A stretch of 64,000 bases of DNA from Amphiura filiformis (Eukaryota; Echinodermata; Ophiuroidea; Amphilepidida; Amphiuridae), in assembly GCF_039555335.1 (NCBI RefSeq), contig NC_092629.1, forward strand, positions 33,807,796 to 33,871,795, read 5' to 3'. The notes under the pieces are model-generated. The model was not told where the DNA came from, ran no database searches, and saw nothing but the letters and a program-made list of their open reading frames with translations. Positions 1-10,693 of the stretch are shown piece by piece. Position 1 is the first letter of the stretch. Each line of letters begins with the position of its first letter. Position numbers and translations under genes: made by a program.

Positions 1-674
1 GCAGGGGAGGGGGGGGGGGGGGCAGGGGGGCCCGACAAAAAATGAAAAAAAAAAATTGCCCCTTTGACAAAAAATGGAGGGCAAAGGAAAAGAAAAGGTG
101 TCCCCTTTCCACCAAAATTCACCGCGATCATGGGCAAAATTGTGTAAAATGAAAACTTTTACGCGTTACTCGCGCATATTGTCACAATAGAGCAATTTTC
201 ATACCGATCAGCGAAAATAGTGTAAAATACTACACTATGCTATTCATGCCATTGGAGTCCGGAGTAGCTGGTAACTTTGGGTATTTTTGCAACTACGGAA
301 ATAGGCAAGGGTTTAAGGCATGTGTTATTGACAATAATTATTGACGTCATAATATTTGTCAGTATAAGCCTTTGCATCGGGGCTTGAGATTGGAATTCCA
401 GTTTCGTTTCTCACGAAGTAAGGGCTGAGAGTAAAATTGTACAATTATGTTTGAGAGTGGCCTTCTCTCTTTCTCCTTTTCCTTGCTATTTTCTTCCATT
501 TCTTGCTTTGTTTATCAAAGCTATCTGGGCCAGCATGCATTTTATTAGCTTACCCTGGCTATCCAGGCTTGTGCTTTTTTTTTATAGTATGAGCTTGGAA
601 CGGTCCATGGATTTCCCATGAATTAGCATGTGTCCCTCACGGACCAACCTGGGTAAACAAACAAGTACTGTACT
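1..674. other. Non-coding stretch, no gene seen
   Basis: The first 30 bases are almost pure G, and a purine-rich run follows to about 110. The rest is AT-rich with no convincing coding frame, RNA gene or repeat. The G-rich opening resembles the G-run at 48.53-48.55 kb and may be the edge of a dispersed repeat cut by the window. Confidence 0.5.
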
Positions 675-867
675 ATTCGCTACTTGCACGGTTCCGCCAT
701 TATGCACTATGTGCGGGAGAGCCTCGAACTGGCAGCATACATGAAAGGAAGAATTATGTAACCTTACACAGAACGTTATGACTAGTTCAATTCCCATTCA
801 TGTATGCTGCCAGTTCGAGGCTCTCCCGCACATAGTGCATAATGGCGGAACCGTGCAAGTAGCGAAT
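675..867. repeat. 71-bp inverted repeat with 51-bp spacer
   Basis: Bases 675-745 are the reverse complement of 797-867 with no mismatch that I can find. The spacer is 746-796. Both arms read out the same 20-odd-residue peptide, which is only the palindrome being read twice and not a gene. The DNA could extrude a long cruciform. The lack of mismatches suggests recent formation or gene conversion between the arms. Confidence 0.85.
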
Positions 868-1975
868 ACTGCCCTGTATTGTCAAGTTAAAATATCGATA
901 ATGATAGATGATAGATTGAGATATTCTTTGAGAGTAAACAAAAATATGTGGGATATACCTTTACATTTAAAAAGGTAAGCCTGGACTATCCCACAATTTG
1001 CACCTTTTAGGCTTAATTTTGGCTAAAATAATTATTTCATTTCAGAATTAAAATCTAATTTATGCAGAGACAGTTAATTAATCAAGTCTGCTCCTTTTGT
1101 GGGCACTATATATACGCTGATCGTATGATGTAGTGCCTGCAAAGTGTGCTATTCTACACTTAAGCACCTTTTCTTGATTTTGGCTAAAACATTTCATGTG
1201 AGAATTTTTTCAAAATCTAAGCCATGCACAGACAGTTGGTTTAAAAATAAGTCTGCTTCCTCTGTACAGCTATGATGGTGTTTTAAAATGGTCCAACTGT
1301 AAAATTGTGAATTGTGATAGTCCGTTTTGCCTCTGGTCAGCTTTAAAAAACTACGAGGGGGTACATTCCCCTAAGATTTTAAATCCGTCAAAATAAAACG
1401 CATTTACGCCCAAACGACCTAAGCTAATCGTTGCTTCATCTTTTGCGCTCATTTTAGTGATAAATATTTTTCCCCAGCACCTTACCCCGGGGGTAGGACC
1501 GGCCATCACAGATGGCCATACAGGGAGGTGTGGCCCAATGATATTCATTTCGCTCTTGTGAAATTAATCCAAGAGCAAGTGACTTCTTACATACATACCT
1601 ATTTCATTATATATTTCCATCAACATACATGCAAGCAAATTTAATAAAACAGCAAAATTGAATTTATGGCGGAGATGTTACAAGAGGCAAAGGCTGAAGC
1701 GTTAAACTACCTTAAAAGAAATATTATAGGCTAATTATTATAATACTAGAATTAAGAATTACACACAAACACAGTTACATGAATTTCACACACAAAAAAA
1801 ACCAGATGTCTCAAGCAACAAAAGCAAAGTAATGGAGGAAAATAAATCACAAAAATAAATCATTTGATCAATAAGTCAGATTTACGGATATGATAAGAAA
1901 CTAGTTTCAACAAAACCTAACCAATTATACTTGTATCAAATACGCGTAAATTTTCTTTCCATCACATTATGACGA
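868..1975. other. Non-coding stretch with a diverged direct duplication
   Basis: About 1000-1112 and 1165-1277 are diverged direct copies; both contain CACCTTTT, TTTTGGCTAAAA, a CAGAGACAGTT-like word and AAGTCTGCT in the same order, about 163 bp apart. A G-rich patch at 1350-1510 has a short open frame on the minus strand with no recognisable domain. Nothing else is recognised. Confidence 0.5.
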
Positions 1976-1980
1976 CATAG

Positions 1981-2272
1981 CCAGTGCCGTAGCGAGGGGG
2001 GGGGGCAGGTTGGGGCACGTGCCCAGGGCGCCACCTTTAGGGGGCGCCGATTCAGCATCAAATTTTTCGCGCGCTTCTCGCGCATTTCGGCACAAAATCA
2101 TTTGAAAGATCAAATTAAGACCGATATTCAACTTCATTATAACTAAAATTAATTAGTGTTAGGCCTATTTGTGCAAATTTTCGCACGCTCCGCGCGCAAT
2201 TGTTTCAAGGATCGGGGGGCGTCATTATGTATCCTTAGCCCTGTGCGCCACAAGCCCTAGCTACGCTACTGG
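1981..2272 (+). mobile_element. CAGTGGCGTA-type short inverted-repeat element, copy 1
   Basis: The element begins CCAGTGCCGTAGCGAGG and ends CTAGCTACGCTACTGG, which are imperfect inverted copies of each other. It is flanked by the 5-bp word CATAG at 1976-1980 and 2274-2278, consistent with a target-site duplication. The interior is richer in GC than its surroundings and contains GGGGGCGCC and CGCGCGC-like words. No coding capacity is seen. Short elements starting near CAGTGGCGTA are familiar from metazoan genomes as non-autonomous DNA transposons; the superfamily is not decided here. Confidence 0.7.
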
Positions 2273-2278
2273 TCATAG

Positions 2279-2588
2279 CAGTGGCGTAAGATCAAACGAC
2301 ACACTTAGGGGGCGCCAAATTGACCAATTCAATATCGATTCTGCCCCCCTCCAAGCGATGAAAGCACAAAATCAATTGAAAGAACATTTTAAGACCAGTA
2401 TTCAACTTCTAGTAACCAAAATTAATTAGTGGTAGGCCTTATTTGTCCAAAATTGCGAGCGCTCCGCGCGCATTTGTTTCAAGAATTGGAGGCGCCCCAT
2501 TATGTATCCTTAGCTCTGGGGTTGGGGGGTAGGGACGCCAATTTTGTTTCTTGCCCCCGGGCGCTACCAACCTTAGTTACGCCACTGG
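2279..2588 (+). mobile_element. CAGTGGCGTA-type short inverted-repeat element, copy 2
   Basis: This is a second copy of the preceding element in the same orientation, starting CAGTGGCGTAAGATC and ending TTAGTTACGCCACTGG. The interior matches copy 1 through shared words such as AAATCAATTGAAAGA-like and AATTAATTAGTG. The word CATAG follows it at 2591-2595 and also lies between the two copies, so three CATAG words bracket two elements. Open frames here (2169-2641) cross the element boundaries and are not genes. Confidence 0.7.
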
Positions 2589-2595
2589 GTCATAG

Positions 2596-3189
2596 CTATA
2601 TATTAGTACCAAATATAACGGTATATGACGTTTATAATTGATAATTAGGGGGTGCAACAACCCCCACACCCCTTCGTAGTCCGTGTTGCAAAATATGGCT
2701 CAGTAGTTCTAGGGTTAAAGGTCCATTAGTGATCCCAGTGCAAGTGTTAACAATTAAAATTGTTTATTAATTACTTAAAGTGAAGGATAAGTCATAGAAT
2801 TGTCAATTGGTATTTTTGAAATGACAAATTTGGCAAAAAAACAGGAGAACAGCAGTATTGATGAAATTGAAGCCCGTTTAAATACATGTAGCAAGTTTGT
2901 CTCAAATATACAGCTTTCGGCTGAACCACAGCAGGCTATGTTAGCACATCTATGACAATGACAAAGATACCAAAATCTGAATTTTGATGAATTTTACGAT
3001 CGTCCGAATGAACAAATCCCTGAATGGGCCTTTAACATTTTTAATAATTATTTCATGTTTAAGCGCAAGCAACGAGATGTATTTTATTTAAAACACTGAA
3101 TCAACACTTCTAAATTTAGGATTAAAATAATTGTAATAATAATATTAATAATCTTATTTTAGCAGAGCTTCGGGGGTTCCATTTTAATT
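2596..3189. other. Non-coding stretch, nothing recognised
   Basis: AT-rich DNA with frequent stops in all frames. No hairpin, satellite or coding match was seen. Confidence 0.5.
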
Positions 3190-3460
3190 TAGAGCAGTAG
3201 GATACTCCCTGCTCGTGCTGTAGGATATAGCTTACAATCTGGATTTTCGCCCTCATAAAAAATCATACTATTGTGAATCTCGTCGCATGGCTTATTACAT
3301 CGTAAAGAGGGCACAATATCAAAATTTCTATGGACTATGGGTACTGAAGTAACAAATAAATAACCAGATGGATCCGAGACTGTGAGACAATCTAGATTTG
3401 AACACGATATCTGTAATATAATACAAAATTTTTAATAATTGTTCAAAAACATTAGACGAT
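3190..3460 (+). repeat. Dispersed repeat, partner at 34.35 kb
   Basis: The block with TGTAGGATATAGCTTA, GCCCTC, ACTATTGTGAATCTCGTC and CATCGTAAAGAGGGCA recurs in the same order and orientation at about 34345-34640. The copies are clearly diverged. No coding frame or termini could be defined, so the element class is unknown. Confidence 0.65.
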
Positions 3461-3734
3461 TAGAGAAAACTTGTCTTCAAGTAGGGCCAAGTTTCAAATA
3501 GGATTCCAGCTGCATTTTTTTTTCAGTCTCGAAGTTCCGCAAGCAAACGTTCTAACGTCCTTCGGGCCAGAGGTGAAATACGTTAATTTTAATGTACATG
3601 TTTTGATATTTAAAATTATTATCATTATTAATGGCATCAGGGATCAGAGTATAGGAACGTGGGTATGCTTTAACATTTCTAATAATAATATCTCTCTAAG
3701 CGTAATGTATTCTATTGCTTTAATCACTGAAGCA

Positions 3735-4276
3735 ATGATACCCAATTGGCATCCCATATCTCATACATTATCTCCGTATGATACCCAATTGACATTTTCT
3801 ACCTCATACATTATCTCTGTATGATACCCAATTGGCATCCCATACCTCATACATTATCTCTGTATGATACCCAATTGACATCCCCTACCTCATACATTAT
3901 CTATGTATGATACTCAATTGACATCCCATACCTCATACATTATCTCTGTATGATACCCAATTGGCATCCCCTACCTCATACATTATCTATGTATAATACC
4001 CAATTGGCATCCCCTACCTCATACATTATCTATGTATGATACCCAATTGACATCCCATACCTCATACATTATCTCTGTATGATACCCAATTGACATCCCC
4101 TACCTCATACATTATTACTGTATGATACCCAATTGGCATCCCCTACCTCATACATTATCTCTGTATGATACCCAATTGGCATCCCCTACCTCATACATTA
4201 TCACTGTATGATACCCAATTGGCATTCCCTACCTCATACATTATCTCTGTATGGTATTTTTGGCATCCCTTATCTC
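3735..4276 (+). repeat. 43-bp minisatellite, array 1
   Basis: About 12.5 head-to-tail copies of a 43-bp unit of the form ATGATACCCAATTGGCAT followed by CCCCTACCTCATACATTATCT. Variants include GGCATC/GACATC and CTCTGT/CTATGT. Because 43 is not a multiple of 3, the open frames that cross it are accidental. The same unit forms arrays at 38.7, 40.4 and 53.0 kb. This array abuts a foldback element at 4277. Confidence 0.95.
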
Positions 4277-5243
4277 ATATCGTCGGCAGAGTGCTACACT
4301 ATCGTAAGTGCATTTTGGACAATTTTACAGGAGGAGCATTTTTGTGTTTTGCGTAGCCGTTTGTTTCCATGTAGCCATAAAATTACATGGGAATGCAAAG
4401 CAATTTAATTTTAATAATATAAACTATATAAATAGTGTTAAAGTTAATAAATCGATGAATTATTTACTGATTTAGATGTCGTAAGTGCCACATACGATAG
4501 TGTTGCACTCAAATAGTAATTAGTGTGGAGTGCAACACTATCGTATGTGCCACATACGATAGTGTTGCACTCAAATTAGAATTGAATGTAGAGTGCAACA
4601 CTATCGTATGTGCCACATACGATAGTGTAGCATTAAGTGCTAAATTAGATATGCGTAATATCGTCTCAAATTTCCAATATATGCCATTTTATGTTAATTA
4701 ACAACTGTTAATTTATTTCGGCACATAATATTTACAATAGCAAGACACCTTTTGCCCTAATGTTATTTCTCAAGATTTATTACTGAATCTAAGAATAGAA
4801 ACACCGGATTTGTCGTCTCTATTACCAGTCATGGGAGCTATGAACTTAGCCAGCTTGGTGACAACGCATACAGCCGTCAGCGTTACAGCCAGTGATGTGT
4901 TAGAGACTGTTTTGCACTTACGATGGTGTAGCATTCCGTGATTTTGTTGTTTAGGCCCAATAAAGTAGCGTATGTGGCACATACGATGGTCTTGCAGCAA
5001 ATGAAAAACAAAATTAGCGTGCAAGACTATCGTAAGTGGCACATACGATAGTCTTGCATGCATTTATTAAAATTGCATTGCACTTACGATATTTTATTTT
5101 ATTAATTAAAAAATAATTAAGCAGTTTTGAAACTTAAAACCTGGTTTAAAATGTGTGTTTTTATATGGCCTTCCATAATTCGTCAAAATCTCATTTTGGC
5201 CAAAAATGTCACTTACGATAGTGTAGCACTCTGCCGACGATAT
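4277..5243. mobile_element. Foldback element with 34-bp terminal inverted repeats and internal palindromes
   Basis: Bases 4277-4310 and 5210-5243 are perfect 34-bp inverted repeats (ATATCGTCGGCAGAGTGC at the outer edge). The palindromic word ATAT at each edge could be part of the repeat or a target duplication. Inside, two palindromes of about 41 bp built on CACTATCGTATGTG/CACATACGATAGTG lie between about 4525 and 4630, and a related pair sits at 4970-5060 with a GTCTTGCA variant. These internal motifs are variants of the terminal repeat itself. There is no transposase. Related ends occur at 13.55, 13.8, 14.93, 56.9 and 58.8 kb. It sits exactly between the 43-bp minisatellite and the 142-bp array. 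Confidence 0.85.
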
Positions 5244-7370
5244 AATATCTCTTATTATTCGAAATCCCAAGAAGGTACAATCTATAACCCCTTCGAGTGG
5301 CGTCAACTGCAAGAGAAAAAAGGGGGTGACACTCCTCATAAAACCTGGGTCAATATTTATATTGTGGGTCCTTTTCATATCTTGGAATGCCAAGAAGGTA
5401 TGACCCCCTCCCTCCCAAGACTCTAATAAAAATAATTTCACCACCCGGGTACCAGTGGTATACCACACAAGATACTGCCGAAGACATAGGGATCAGCTAT
5501 GTTTTTTCTTTCATATGACACCACTCGGAGGGTCATACTCTTTTGGCATTTTGATTAACGACCCAATATATGATGCGTGTCACCCCCGGGCGGAGATAAG
5601 TTTAAACTATATTCTTTTTTTTTCTCTCTCTTTCATTTGACACCACTCGGGGGGCACACCTTGAGATTTCGAGATATGTCTATTTAGCGTGTGAGCCTGA
5701 TCCCCTCAGATGGGTTGTTTGGTACCAGTACGGGGCGGGCAAAGCTGCACTGCTACCAGAGATAGTTGACATCATGGGCTATACACAAAAATGCATGATA
5801 GCAATTGAACCGGATTTGGCGGGAAAAAGTCATCGAACTTTACACAAGGTCAAATTTCAAAGTTGCTCAACTTGTGTTAAAAACAATTCCAATTCCAAAA
5901 TGTGAATATTGACCCGGGTCTTATAATGAGTGTCGACCCCAGGTGGGGGAAGTATTTGTATTATATTCTTTACTTTTTTCTCTTTCAATTGACTCCACTC
6001 CGGGGTCATACATTATTGGCATTTCGAAATATGAAAAGGACCCATGATAAGAATATTGACATGAATATTGACCCGATGAGTGTCGCCCCCAGTGAGGAAA
6101 TTATTATTAATATTTTTTTTTCTCTTTCATTTGACACCTTCTTGGCATATTGAGATATGAAAAGGACCCATATGAATATTCCACACCCGGGTTTTATAAT
6201 GAGCGTCACCCCCGGGTGTGGATTTTTTTCTGTATTCTTTACTTTTTCTCTTTCTTTTGACACCACTCAGGGGGTCATACCTTTTGGCATTTTGAGATAT
6301 GAAAAGGACCCAAAATATGAATATTGACCCAGGTCTTATGACGAGTGTCACCCTGGATGAGGAAATATTTTTATTATATTCTTTACTTTTTTCTCTTTCA
6401 CTCGGGGGGTCATACCTTCTTGTCATTTCGAGATATGAAAAGGACCCATAATATGAATATTGACCCCATGAGGAGTGTCACCCTCGGTGAGGAAATTATT
6501 TTTATTATATTCTTGGCATTTGGAGACATGAAAAGGACCTATATGAATATTAGACCCGGGTCTTATAATGAGTGTCACCCCCGGGTGAGGAAATATTTGT
6601 TTTATATTCTTCACTTTTTATTTCATTTGACACCACTCGGGAGTCGTACATTCTTGGCATTTCGAGATATGTAAAGAACCCATATGACTATTGACCCGAT
6701 GAGGAGTGTCACCCCCGGTGAGGAATTATTTTTAAGTAAGGTAAAGGTAAAGGAGACGATCCTGTATAAACAATGATCGGAGTGCCCATCTCTCTTTCAT
6801 TGGCGATTGGGCCAGACTCCTCCATGTAATGTTGCTATGGGGGATCGCTACACCTCCTCCACAGCCGTTACCTTCCCAGCATTTAAGAATGCCGGTACTC
6901 ATTTATACACCTGGATGGAGAGGAGTAATCGAGATAGAGCACAACACGATGGCGTCGCCGGGGATCGAACCCGCAACCTTCCGATTATGAGTCGGAGCCC
7001 GTTCCGCTCGGCCACCGTACTCTCACAATATTTATATATTATATTTGTTTTCTCTTTCATTTGACACCACTCGGAAGTCATACCTTCTTGGCATTTCGAG
7101 ATATGAAAAGGACCCATATGAATATTGGACCCGGGTCTTATATTGAGTGTCACCCCCGGTGTGGAATCTTTTTATTATATTCTTTACTTTTTTCTCTTTC
7201 ATTTGACACCACTCGGAAGTCATACCTTCTTGGCATTTCGAGATATGAAAAGGACCCATATGAATACCGGACCCGGGTCTGTGGTATATTTTTTAGTATA
7301 TTCTCTATTTTTCTCTCTTTTATTTGTCACCACTCGGCATTTCGAGATACATGTATGTCCATTTTAGACC
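5244..7370 (+). repeat. Tandem array of a ~142-150-bp unit, copy 1
   Basis: Roughly a dozen units, several truncated, each contain TTTGACACCACTCGG, TCATACCTTCTTGGCATTT, GATATGAAAAGGACCCATATG, ACCCGGGTCTTATAATGAG and GTGTCACCCCCGG, then a T-rich run. Neighbouring intact units are 142 bp apart (for example 7063 and 7205). Short frames on both strands that read the unit are not genes. A SINE interrupts the array at 6734-7024. The same unit occurs at 53.76-54.05 kb. Confidence 0.9.
6734..7024 (-). mobile_element. tRNA-derived SINE (CAT-type anticodon loop)
   Basis: Read on the minus strand it starts with a tRNA-like head: an A-box-like TGGCCGAGCGG (7004-7014), an anticodon arm CCGA-CTCATAA-TCGG whose loop would present CAT, and a B-box GGTTCGATCCCC (6960-6971). 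A tRNA-unrelated body of about 200 bp follows and ends in a CCTTTACCTTTACC tail. This is the standard polymerase III SINE architecture. It has split a unit of the 142-bp array. An intact tRNA gene is unlikely because no acceptor-stem pairing is evident and the body continues. Confidence 0.75.
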
Positions 7371-7629
7371 AAACGGTTGCTGAGTAAGTAAGGAAAACTG
7401 ACCCTGTAGAAGGGTTGATATTTTGACCCGATCGTTTTAAGTATGTTGGCTGAGACTATTAGCTACTATATATTTCATGATCAGCGAAAATGGGGTTTTA
7501 TACTAGTGCCTATCTAAAACCACAACAATTGGTAGCTATTGCTGCGTAACGTTCATCTCCAAATTTGATGAAATTTAATAGATTCTGAATTGCTTTCGAT
7601 TTAATTTGATAAATATATTTCTGTACTCA
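7371..7629. repeat. Composite repeat, segment left of the LINE (copy 1)
   Basis: This segment matches 54050-54269: AGTAAGTAAGGAA, TTTCATG, TCAGCAAAAAT, GACCTATCTAAAA, CACAA-TTGGT, TCATCTCCAAATTTGA and ATATTTCTGTACTCA appear in the same order. It ends in ACTCA (7625-7629), the first copy of the LINE target duplication. Confidence 0.75.
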
Positions 7630-7747
7630 CTTGCTTACTTACTTGCTTATGTCGACTTGTCTAGTCGGACTCCGCTGATGGCTCTCCACACAACTCTGTT
7701 CTGCATGCAGTTCCTAATGTCTTGTTTCTCTAGTCCAGTATCCTCGA

Positions 7748-8680
7748 TTAGTTGCTTGATGTAGTCCTTCCGTGGTTGACCCTTGATCTTTTACCATGCG
7801 TAGGCTGCCACAGCAAAACTCTGGAAGCTGCCTCTGTTTCACTCCTGGCACAGTGTCCAGCAAATCTCAGCCTTTTTGTTTTCAGCCTTTCGGAGATTGG
7901 GGAGAGATTGCCGTACAGCTCCTTATTGGTGGTGTGCGACTGCCAGGCAACATTAAGTGCTTTTCTCAGTAGTCTTGTGTAACAACCATCAAGCGCCTTC
8001 TTAAACTTTGATGTAATTGTCCAGGTTTCTGCACCATACATCAGAACTGATTCGACTGTGGTGGTGAAAAGCTTGGTTTTAAGATTTCTAGGCAGGCTGC
8101 TCTTCCATATCTTGTTCATGCTGTTGCAGGCCCTCCATGCCTGGGCTTTCCTAATGTTAAAATCCTTTTCACTGCTGCCAATCCAAGCCCCAAGGTATTT
8201 GAAATCGTCTACTACTTCAAGCTCGCTTCCATCCAGTGTTCGGATTGGGGATGCAGCCATATTACAAACCATTGCCTTGGTTTTCTTGGCGTTCATGCTG
8301 AGACCGATTGTTAGTGCTGCAGTCTCAACAAGATGGAGTAGCTCTTCGGCATCCCTGAGATTGTCGGCCAATAGTGCTATGTCGTCAGCGAAGTCGAGGT
8401 CTGCAATTGTTTGCGGGCCTATCCTCCGACTTTTCCTTGTTTTTAGCGTGAGCCCTAGACGATCTTCATTCCCATGTAGTGCTTTCCTGAGAGCGTAGTC
8501 GAGGACTGTTACAAATAGAAATGGTGCAAGTGTGCCCCCCTGCAGTACTCCAGCCTGAATTATGAAGTCGTCGGTGATTCCATCTGGTGTGGTAACATGG
8601 GCAACCGTGTTCTCATAGGTGCTTCCAATAGCCGCCACAAGTTTCTCTGGTACTCCATATGCTCTTAGGATGTCTAGCAT
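7748..8680 (-). pseudogene. LINE pol segment 3: C-terminal reverse transcriptase
   Basis: This 310-codon segment continues the reverse transcriptase: GVLQGGTLAPFLF (motif B), LDFADDIALLAD (motif C with the FADD catalytic pair), MNAKKTKAM (motif D) and FKYLGAWIG (motif E). A thumb/connection region then ends near RRLRFAGHCARS, a typical C-terminal block of this LINE type. Loss of one G near 7780 causes the stop at 7748. In the neighbouring frame the expected C-terminus runs on to a stop at 7647-7649. Apart from single-base slips the catalytic residues are intact, which points to a fairly young copy. Confidence 0.87.
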
Positions 8681-10071
8681 TTTCCTTCGATGGATGGTGT
8701 CAAATGCCTTTTAAAATCGATGAAGACCAGTGCCGCTTGCAGATTGTTGTTGTTTATCTCTTCAATAATTCTTCTCAAGGCCAGTATTTGTGACACTGTT
8801 GACCTTCCAGGGCGGAAGCCATGTTGGTTCATTCGTAGTACAGGATCCAGGAAGGGACGAATTCTGTTGAGTAGTAGTCTGTTGTAGGTCTTTGCCACTA
8901 TGGATGATAAACAGATGCCTCTGTAATTCCTTCCCTCTCTGAGATCACCGCTTTTTGGAATTGGGATGAGATTGAGTATTGACCACTGCTCAGGTTTCCT
9001 ACCATTCATTAATGCCTCATTACAGAAATAGAGTATGATGTCATCAAGGTTGCATCTCTTTAGAACTTCTGGTGTGATTTCATCATCACCTGCACTTTTT
9101 CCCTCATTGATGACCTTCTTTGCTGCCTCGTACTCTTCCTGATCGAAAGCATCTGTTCGCATGTCAAATTCCCGATGCACCTGCTCTATCGGCTCATCCT
9201 CATTGGTGATGACTGGTGGATTCCCAAGTAGCTGCTGGAAATGGGAAAACCAAGAATGCAGTCTCTCACTCTCTGTGTCCCCTTTGATCTGACCTTTTTT
9301 GGCAGTTCTCCTTCCACTGATCTCATTTATCAGATCCCATGCAGCTTTGTGCTGGCAATTTTGATCTGCTTTCTCTACCTGGCTGATCTTTTGTTTCAGG
9401 ATTTCTTGATCAATTTTGTCATATGTCTCTTTTAGGTGGTTCTTCCTTGCTTGTAGTTCTGATCTTGATACACTGGTGCATTCGTGGATATCCTTCACAT
9501 ATGCTTTGTGCACTTCATTCCGGGCACTCTCTGTTCCGGAATCAGTCCAGATTGTCCCCTTATGGCGTTTGGGGGCCTTTGGTATCAGTTCTTCTGTAAC
9601 CTCCCTGTTTGCCTGTATGAAGCATTGATATGTGGATGTAGCATCTTCATCACCTTCACTTTCATGTTGCAGAGCACTGAATCTATTCCACACTTTAACA
9701 GCATACAGGTCTTGTAGTTGCGTGTCTTGTGCCAAAACCTTCGAGTTGTACCTGATCTTCCGTGGTGGTGTCTTGCCATTCGATCTTAAGCTGAGACGTA
9801 CTTTTGCTGTAACAACACGGTGATCTGATCCGATGCTTGCAAAGGAGTTGTAGGTGCAACAATTGAGAAAGCTATTCCTCCACTTCCTGCGTACAAGGAT
9901 GTAGTCAAATTGTGCCTTAAAACCAGATGGTAATGTGCATGTCCATAACCTGGATTTTTTCTTACAGAAGTTCACATTTGCTATTTCCAGTTCATTCTCT
10001 ATTGTCAGTTTGTGCAGCAATTCTCCATTTCTCCAAGGGGAATTTGTAGTGCTCTTTGCCAACTCTTGCAT
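8674..10071 (-). pseudogene. LINE pol segment 2: end of endonuclease and N-terminal reverse transcriptase
   Basis: This 465-codon segment holds the last part of the endonuclease (FDYILVRRKW and SDHRVV, within about the first 90 residues), a charged linker, and the fingers and first palm motifs of a LINE reverse transcriptase: IPIPKSGD, NYRGICLSS, HGFRPGRST and VFIDF, the last being motif A with the first catalytic aspartate. One A is missing from a short A-run at about 8709-8713, so translation leaves frame just after VFIDF and stops 11 codons later. The continuation lies in the 7748-8680 frame. Its apparent first Met is not the true start. Confidence 0.87.
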
Positions 10072-10693
10072 TGAAGTCGCCCATTACCATAAGGAAGTTG
10101 TGAGCTGGAACTTGTTTGATGGACTTGTCCAGTAGCATATAGTGTTCTTCTGACTCTTTCTCATCAGACACATTAGTTGGGCAATATGTGACAATGATGG
10201 TGGTTTTGGGACTTCCTCCAAAGGTAGCACATATTATCCTTGGTGTTATGCATATACAGGAGAGAAGGGTCTTCTTTGCCTTGGCACTCATTAGAATTCC
10301 AACACCTCCAACCGCTATGCCTGCTCTATTTCTCCATGCTGATGATGATACTAGTTGATATCCATCAAAGAGGTCATGATGTCTGATTGGTTCATCAGGG
10401 TGGACTATTTTGTGTTCCTGTAATCCAATGATGTCTTGGTTGTAACGCTTAGCCAAGCCACATATTTCCTCTTGAAAGTAAATACTTCTTAGTGTTCTTG
10501 TATTCAAGGTGGATACAAACATTGATTGCTTACATCTTGGTAGGTTTTCTTTCCTTGTTCCTCCCCTCTCCGTGCACACCCGTCCGTGAGGCTTTAAGGT
10601 GCTCACATCATTAATATTAGTAGCTAATACAGATTCAGAACTTGGATTTAAGGTAGGGGCTTTAACCCTAGTGCGTTTAGTTGTAGCCATCAT
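9992..10693 (-). pseudogene. LINE pol segment 1: APE-type endonuclease domain (5' part)
   Basis: This 233-codon open segment begins at an ATG near the start of the element's coding region. It contains the exonuclease-endonuclease-phosphatase signature in order: STLNTRTLRS (about residue 60), an IIGLQEHK catalytic-glutamate block (about 90), GVGILMSAKAKKTLL (about 130), a TYCPTN block (about 170) and MGDFNARVG (about 205). The enzyme nicks target DNA to prime reverse transcription. The frame is lost around 10036-10060 by a one-base change, and the domain continues in the next frame, where the terminal SDHRVV motif lies. Codons upstream of STLNT form a lysine- and serine-rich leader. Confidence 0.85.

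Noticed and set aside
582..978. Two opposite-strand short proteins sharing a peptide
   Set aside because: The shared peptide is produced by the 71-bp palindrome.
5106..7387. Many short overlapping frames with FLAFRDMKRTH-like peptides
   Set aside because: Readings of the 142-bp tandem unit in several frames; no consistent frame or conserved protein.
7752..8498. Plus-strand frames opposite the LINE pol
   Set aside because: Antisense shadows of the reverse transcriptase, which has all motifs on the minus strand.
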